From: Larix sibirica
Taxonomy: Eukaryota > Streptophyta > Pinopsida > Pinales > Pinaceae
Reading direction: 5' to 3'
Assembly (NCBI GenBank): GCA_004151065.3
Contig: NWUY0300005748.1
Coordinates: 27,659 to 37,785, forward strand
DNA: 10,127 nt
Shown here piece by piece: positions 7,825 to 10,127 of this stretch (positions are counted from its first letter, which is position 1; each line of letters begins with the position of its first letter). The notes beneath the pieces are model-generated. The model did not search any database and was not told the DNA's origin. It saw only the letters and a list, made by a program, of their open reading frames with translations. The translations under genes and the position numbers were made by a program.

Positions 7825-8619
7825 CTAATGAAGTCCAGGAGTTTGTGAAGTAACAACTGATGGAATTTTCCCAAAATGACCCCCCACAGGCTGGGATTTA
7901 TGACCCAAATTGCAAAAAAGAAGACTAACTAAACTGAAAACAAGCCCTATTTTCATACTTTCAAAAACACTAGTAAAACTAATCATCATAAGAGATAATA
8001 ACAGGATCAGAAACATGATGATTGTAACCTGGAGATTCTGCTTTGATATCCTGAGAGGTGACCTTCAAACCAGCTGGAGGGCAGCGCCGAAAAAAATATG
8101 TGAGGCCAAGGGATCAGCGGGAGGCACGCGACTGAAGGTTTTCCCTATCAATTCCATTGCCAAAGCATTCAACTTGGCATTAACTCTTTCATCTGCAATG
8201 AGCTAGGTATGAGCCACACGCTACAGACCCTCCTCCAGCCTGATCATCCCGGTGTCCAAAGAAACACCCTAGGGATCTTCCATGAGATTTCCCTCCATAC
8301 AGTCTTCCAATTCCAAGTTGAACAGGGGTTTCATGTTCCATAACAAGCCCAAGGCGCAAGTATATATGGTTTCACGGGATATGGTGGAGCCCGTGTTCTC
8401 CACCATACCTCCCAAATCGTCAATCAACTAACCAGAGCTTGGCTTCTTCAGCTTGCTTCGCAGGTGATTTTCCATTGCAGACACCTGATCTTTGGTTCCC
8501 ATAGCCACCCTCTGATCAAGATAAGCCTGGGCAGTCTACATTTCCTTGATATCCTGAGGTATGTGAGTCTGCTTAGGGCCAGCCACAATTTTCCTCTACA
8601 TTAGTTTAGTGTGAACCAT
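7825..8619 (-). pseudogene. Gag-like retroelement frame with TAG stops (minus strand)
   Basis: A minus-strand frame starts at ATG 8619 with MVHTKLM, a beginning common in plant Gypsy gag proteins. It reads coherently for 184 codons to a TGA at 8067-8065. The text is charged and probably helical (MGTKDQVSAMENHLRSKLKK, IRLEEGL, DERVNAKLNALAMEL) and ends near RVPPADPLASHIFFGAALQ. Within this span the only stops are six TAG codons (complement CTA at 8596, 8536, 8428, 8269, 8221 and 8203). Beyond the TGA the same frame stays open to 7825. A neighbouring frame (VTSQDIKAESPGYNHH, VSDPVIISYDD) looks more like gag, so a frame shift near 8070 is possible. No zinc knuckle, protease or polymerase follows; the sequence becomes spacer below 7825. 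Gag identity is inferred from the start, the coiled-coil character and the leader upstream. Confidence 0.5.
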
Positions 8620-8657
8620 GGCGAATGGGGGGTTCAACGAATTCCACACCAAAAACC

Positions 8658-8729
8658 ATTCACAAGAAGATATTAGATGAAATAACAGAATAGATTCACA
8701 AGAAGATATTAGATGAAATAACAGAATAG
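8658..8729. repeat. Perfect 36-bp tandem repeat, two copies
   Basis: The units 8658-8693 and 8694-8729 are identical (each begins ATTCACAAGAAG and ends ACAGAATAG). They lie 39 bp upstream of the minus-strand ATG at 8619, that is, in the presumed leader of the gag-like element. Perfect identity beside a frame with many stops suggests a young, replication-slippage type duplication. Confidence 0.9.
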
Positions 8730-8835
8730 CTAGAGCACCACCACGCCTCGAAGTTTTAGCTCTGTAGTAGCTGCCAAAACTACCACCTCAATGCCGCTTA
8801 TACCGACAATTACCAAATAACAAATCCATCATGAT

Positions 8836-9069
8836 TCACTCACCCACAAGGAAATGGCCCAAATGAAAGTAATGAACAACGAATACTCGTACACAAAAGG
8901 ATCTAACTGTTCTTAGGAAAGATAGGAAAACTCTAGATTGTGCATTCCAAAAGACAAAATTCATCATAGATATGAGAGGGATATGCAATTCTTGAGGAAC
9001 CATGGAGAGGACACCTGCAAGCTTTCCAAGAGAGCCTCTTAACCAGCTAGCTCGTCTAATCATTAACAC
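8836..9069 (-). pseudogene. Possible N-terminal piece of a LINE endonuclease (minus strand)
   Basis: A 77-codon minus-strand frame contains MMNFVFWNAQSR followed by LSFLRTVRSF and a hydrophobic segment (VRVFVVHYFHL). Plant LINE ORF2 proteins begin their APE-type endonuclease domain with M-N-x-x-x-W-N-x-R-G, then S-F-x-x-x-V-R or similar, and a hydrophobic strand ending in the catalytic Glu. The Asn of W-N is present. The Arg-Gly of the motif and the Glu are not at their usual places. The frame stops at 8838-8836 and no later endonuclease or polymerase motif follows, so at best this is a short fragment. The match is brief and could be chance. Confidence 0.35.
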
Positions 9070-9367
9070 GTATCAGGCTAGGTGTAGAGGAACACTCACC
9101 GTGGGGGGAAGTAGATCATATCAACTACACAAAGAGAATGTATTAAAAAAACATCATTTTGTATTAATAACATACATGGGCATTGTGAAACAACATAGGT
9201 TGTGTTAGTACCAGTTTTGTCCTGGATAAAGTGGAGGGTTAGATCCCTGAAGAGAATGGAGAAAGCCTCGAGGGTTTGAGCCAAATGGCCTACAGGAATG
9301 CTAAGTAACGCAGCTTGATCAGTATTCATGGCTTAAAGGATGAAAGGACCAAAGCCCAAGTCTAAGC
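9070..9367. other. Unassigned stretch between LINE-like fragment and CpG-rich segment
   Basis: A minus-strand open frame (9329-9096, starting MNTDQAALLSIPVGHLAQ) and a plus-strand one overlap here. Neither shows recognisable motifs. A 7-A run occurs near 9145. I assign no gene. Confidence 0.5.
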
Positions 9368-9809
9368 ATGGCAAAGAGGGTTAAATTTGCAAAATCCGCC
9401 TACAGTTACGTGGCAGCACAAATGAGCGACTATGATCTATGGGAAAATATCGATGGCTGGGGATGCGCATCACGAAAGGATTTGAGGATGAATTATGCGA
9501 AGGTAGGAGTAACTAGCCAGCGAGCATGTTGGAAGCCCGATCAACGGTTGACGATGCAAATCTATGGCCCTGGCATACTTCGTAGATTTGACAAGCGCGA
9601 GGAATCGACATTTCCATATTTGCGAAGTTTTGGTAGAGGGCGCAGGATTAAACGGTGCAGATCCAGTGGGGGTGAAGATCAACAGTGGAGAATCAGTTCG
9701 CGGATTAAACATGCTTGGGACACTGACGAGGTTGAAATCCATGAACCTAGTAGGGGCCACGCCGTTCGACGGTCTGAATGCTGAGTCGATCGTGGAAATG
9801 GGGGGTTAA
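9368..9809 (+). pseudogene. Unrecognised coding-like segment in CpG-rich DNA
   Basis: Two overlapping plus-strand frames may be one broken gene. The first runs 9368-9784 (MAKRVKFAKSAYSYVAAQM, DYDLWENIDGWG). The second runs 9564-9809 (HFHICEVLVEGAGLNGADPV, RLKSMNLVGATPFDG, ending NAESIVEMGG). Codons in the second frame start with G unusually often, which favours real coding on this strand from about 9620. The first frame looks more protein-like before about 9560, so a shift near there would join them. A minus-strand frame over 9760-9470 is also open and reads as a Ser/Thr/Pro-rich linker, so the strand is not certain. I recognise no domain. A purine-rich tract at 9794-9805, just before the stop, resembles the polypurine tract next to a 3' LTR. 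Confidence 0.3.
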
Positions 9810-10127
9810 AAACACCTCTGCTGCGGACGAATAATTGCCCAAGCCGTCATATGTCTTCCACTTAACGCGAAAGTCTAGTCAAATCCGCTTAATGCCACGC
9901 CGGATCCTAGTCATCGTCCTGGGGCGTGTAAAGACTCTTGTTGAGCAATCATGCCAAATGATTATCCTTGATTACCATTTTTGCTATAAACTGGCTTCCA
10001 GTGTTTACTGTGTGCATCCAAGTTCGAAAGGTGGCGACTCAAAGGCTTGGGTATTTTCAGTTAAGATTCAGTCATGGGAGAAAATCAACAAACCAAAGTG
10101 ATCTTCGTACCAAAGCAGGCATGATCC
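9810..10127 (+). mobile_element. Possible Gypsy-type LTR segment, cut by the window end
   Basis: The plus strand holds AAAGGTGGCGACTC (10027-10040). Sequence of this form is common near the U5 end of LTRs in several plant Gypsy elements, whose primer-binding sites also begin TGGCGACTC. Upstream are a GGGGCGTGTAAAGACTC stretch (about 9922-9938) and a purine tract at 9794-9805 that could be the polypurine tract. No LTR start (TG), end (CA) or partner LTR can be shown inside the window. The assignment rests on memory of motif style and is tentative. Confidence 0.3.

Noticed and set aside
7910-8206. 98-codon plus-strand open frame
   Set aside because: It overlaps the gag-like minus-strand frame and shows no motif. 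The minus strand has a coherent start, a leader and coil-forming text.
8621-8634. Shared AATGGGGGGTT at about 8624 and 9797, as if two leaders were related
   Set aside because: The match ends after 11 bp and the flanks differ. A G-run explains most of it.
1-10127. tRNA, rRNA, CRISPR array, riboswitch, or a defence or toxin system
   Set aside because: I looked for spaced direct repeats, cloverleaf-like segments and clustered small genes and saw none. The content is retroelement debris in plant-like DNA.

Overview
This window looks like plant nuclear DNA, most plausibly from a large, repeat-filled genome such as a conifer's. That assignment is an inference. It rests on long A+T-rich stretches, strong CpG depletion over most of the length, no intact gene, and decayed retroelement pieces on both strands. 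I see no bacterial operon, rRNA, tRNA or CRISPR array. None of the reading frames I checked is a convincing intact gene.

Layout. Positions 1-398 resemble part of a long terminal repeat (TATA-like site near 181) and stop at an ambiguous base (399). Positions 400-2424 are A+T-rich, C-over-G skewed spacer with small inverted and direct repeats. A plus-strand RNase H remnant with stop codons lies at 2425-2790. The main structural feature is a 2.1-kb direct tandem duplication, 2916-5017 and 5019-7121. Its copies differ by 16 substitutions and one inserted base, and a single N (5018) sits exactly at the junction. Each copy carries, on the plus strand, a decayed coiled-coil/gag-like coding remnant and a clear but broken RNase H (RVT_3-type) remnant. 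Each copy also holds the start of a third, unrecognised coding remnant, which continues to about 7425 only after copy 2.

Positions 7430-7820 are A+T-rich spacer. On the minus strand, 8619-7825 is a gag-like reading frame whose first six stop codons are all TAG. A perfect 36-bp tandem repeat sits in its presumed leader (8658-8729). A short minus-strand frame at 9069-8836 resembles the first residues of a LINE endonuclease. From about 9360 the composition changes: CpG is no longer depleted and both strands have open frames. The window ends in what may be the U5-side sequence of a Gypsy-type LTR.

The pieces do not form a pathway. They are layered remnants of several retroelements. I found no evidence for a new functional system. 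The most useful points for a reader are the possible assembly artefact at 5018, the clustering of differences between the two copies, the TAG-only decay of the minus-strand gag-like frame, and the compositional break near 9360.
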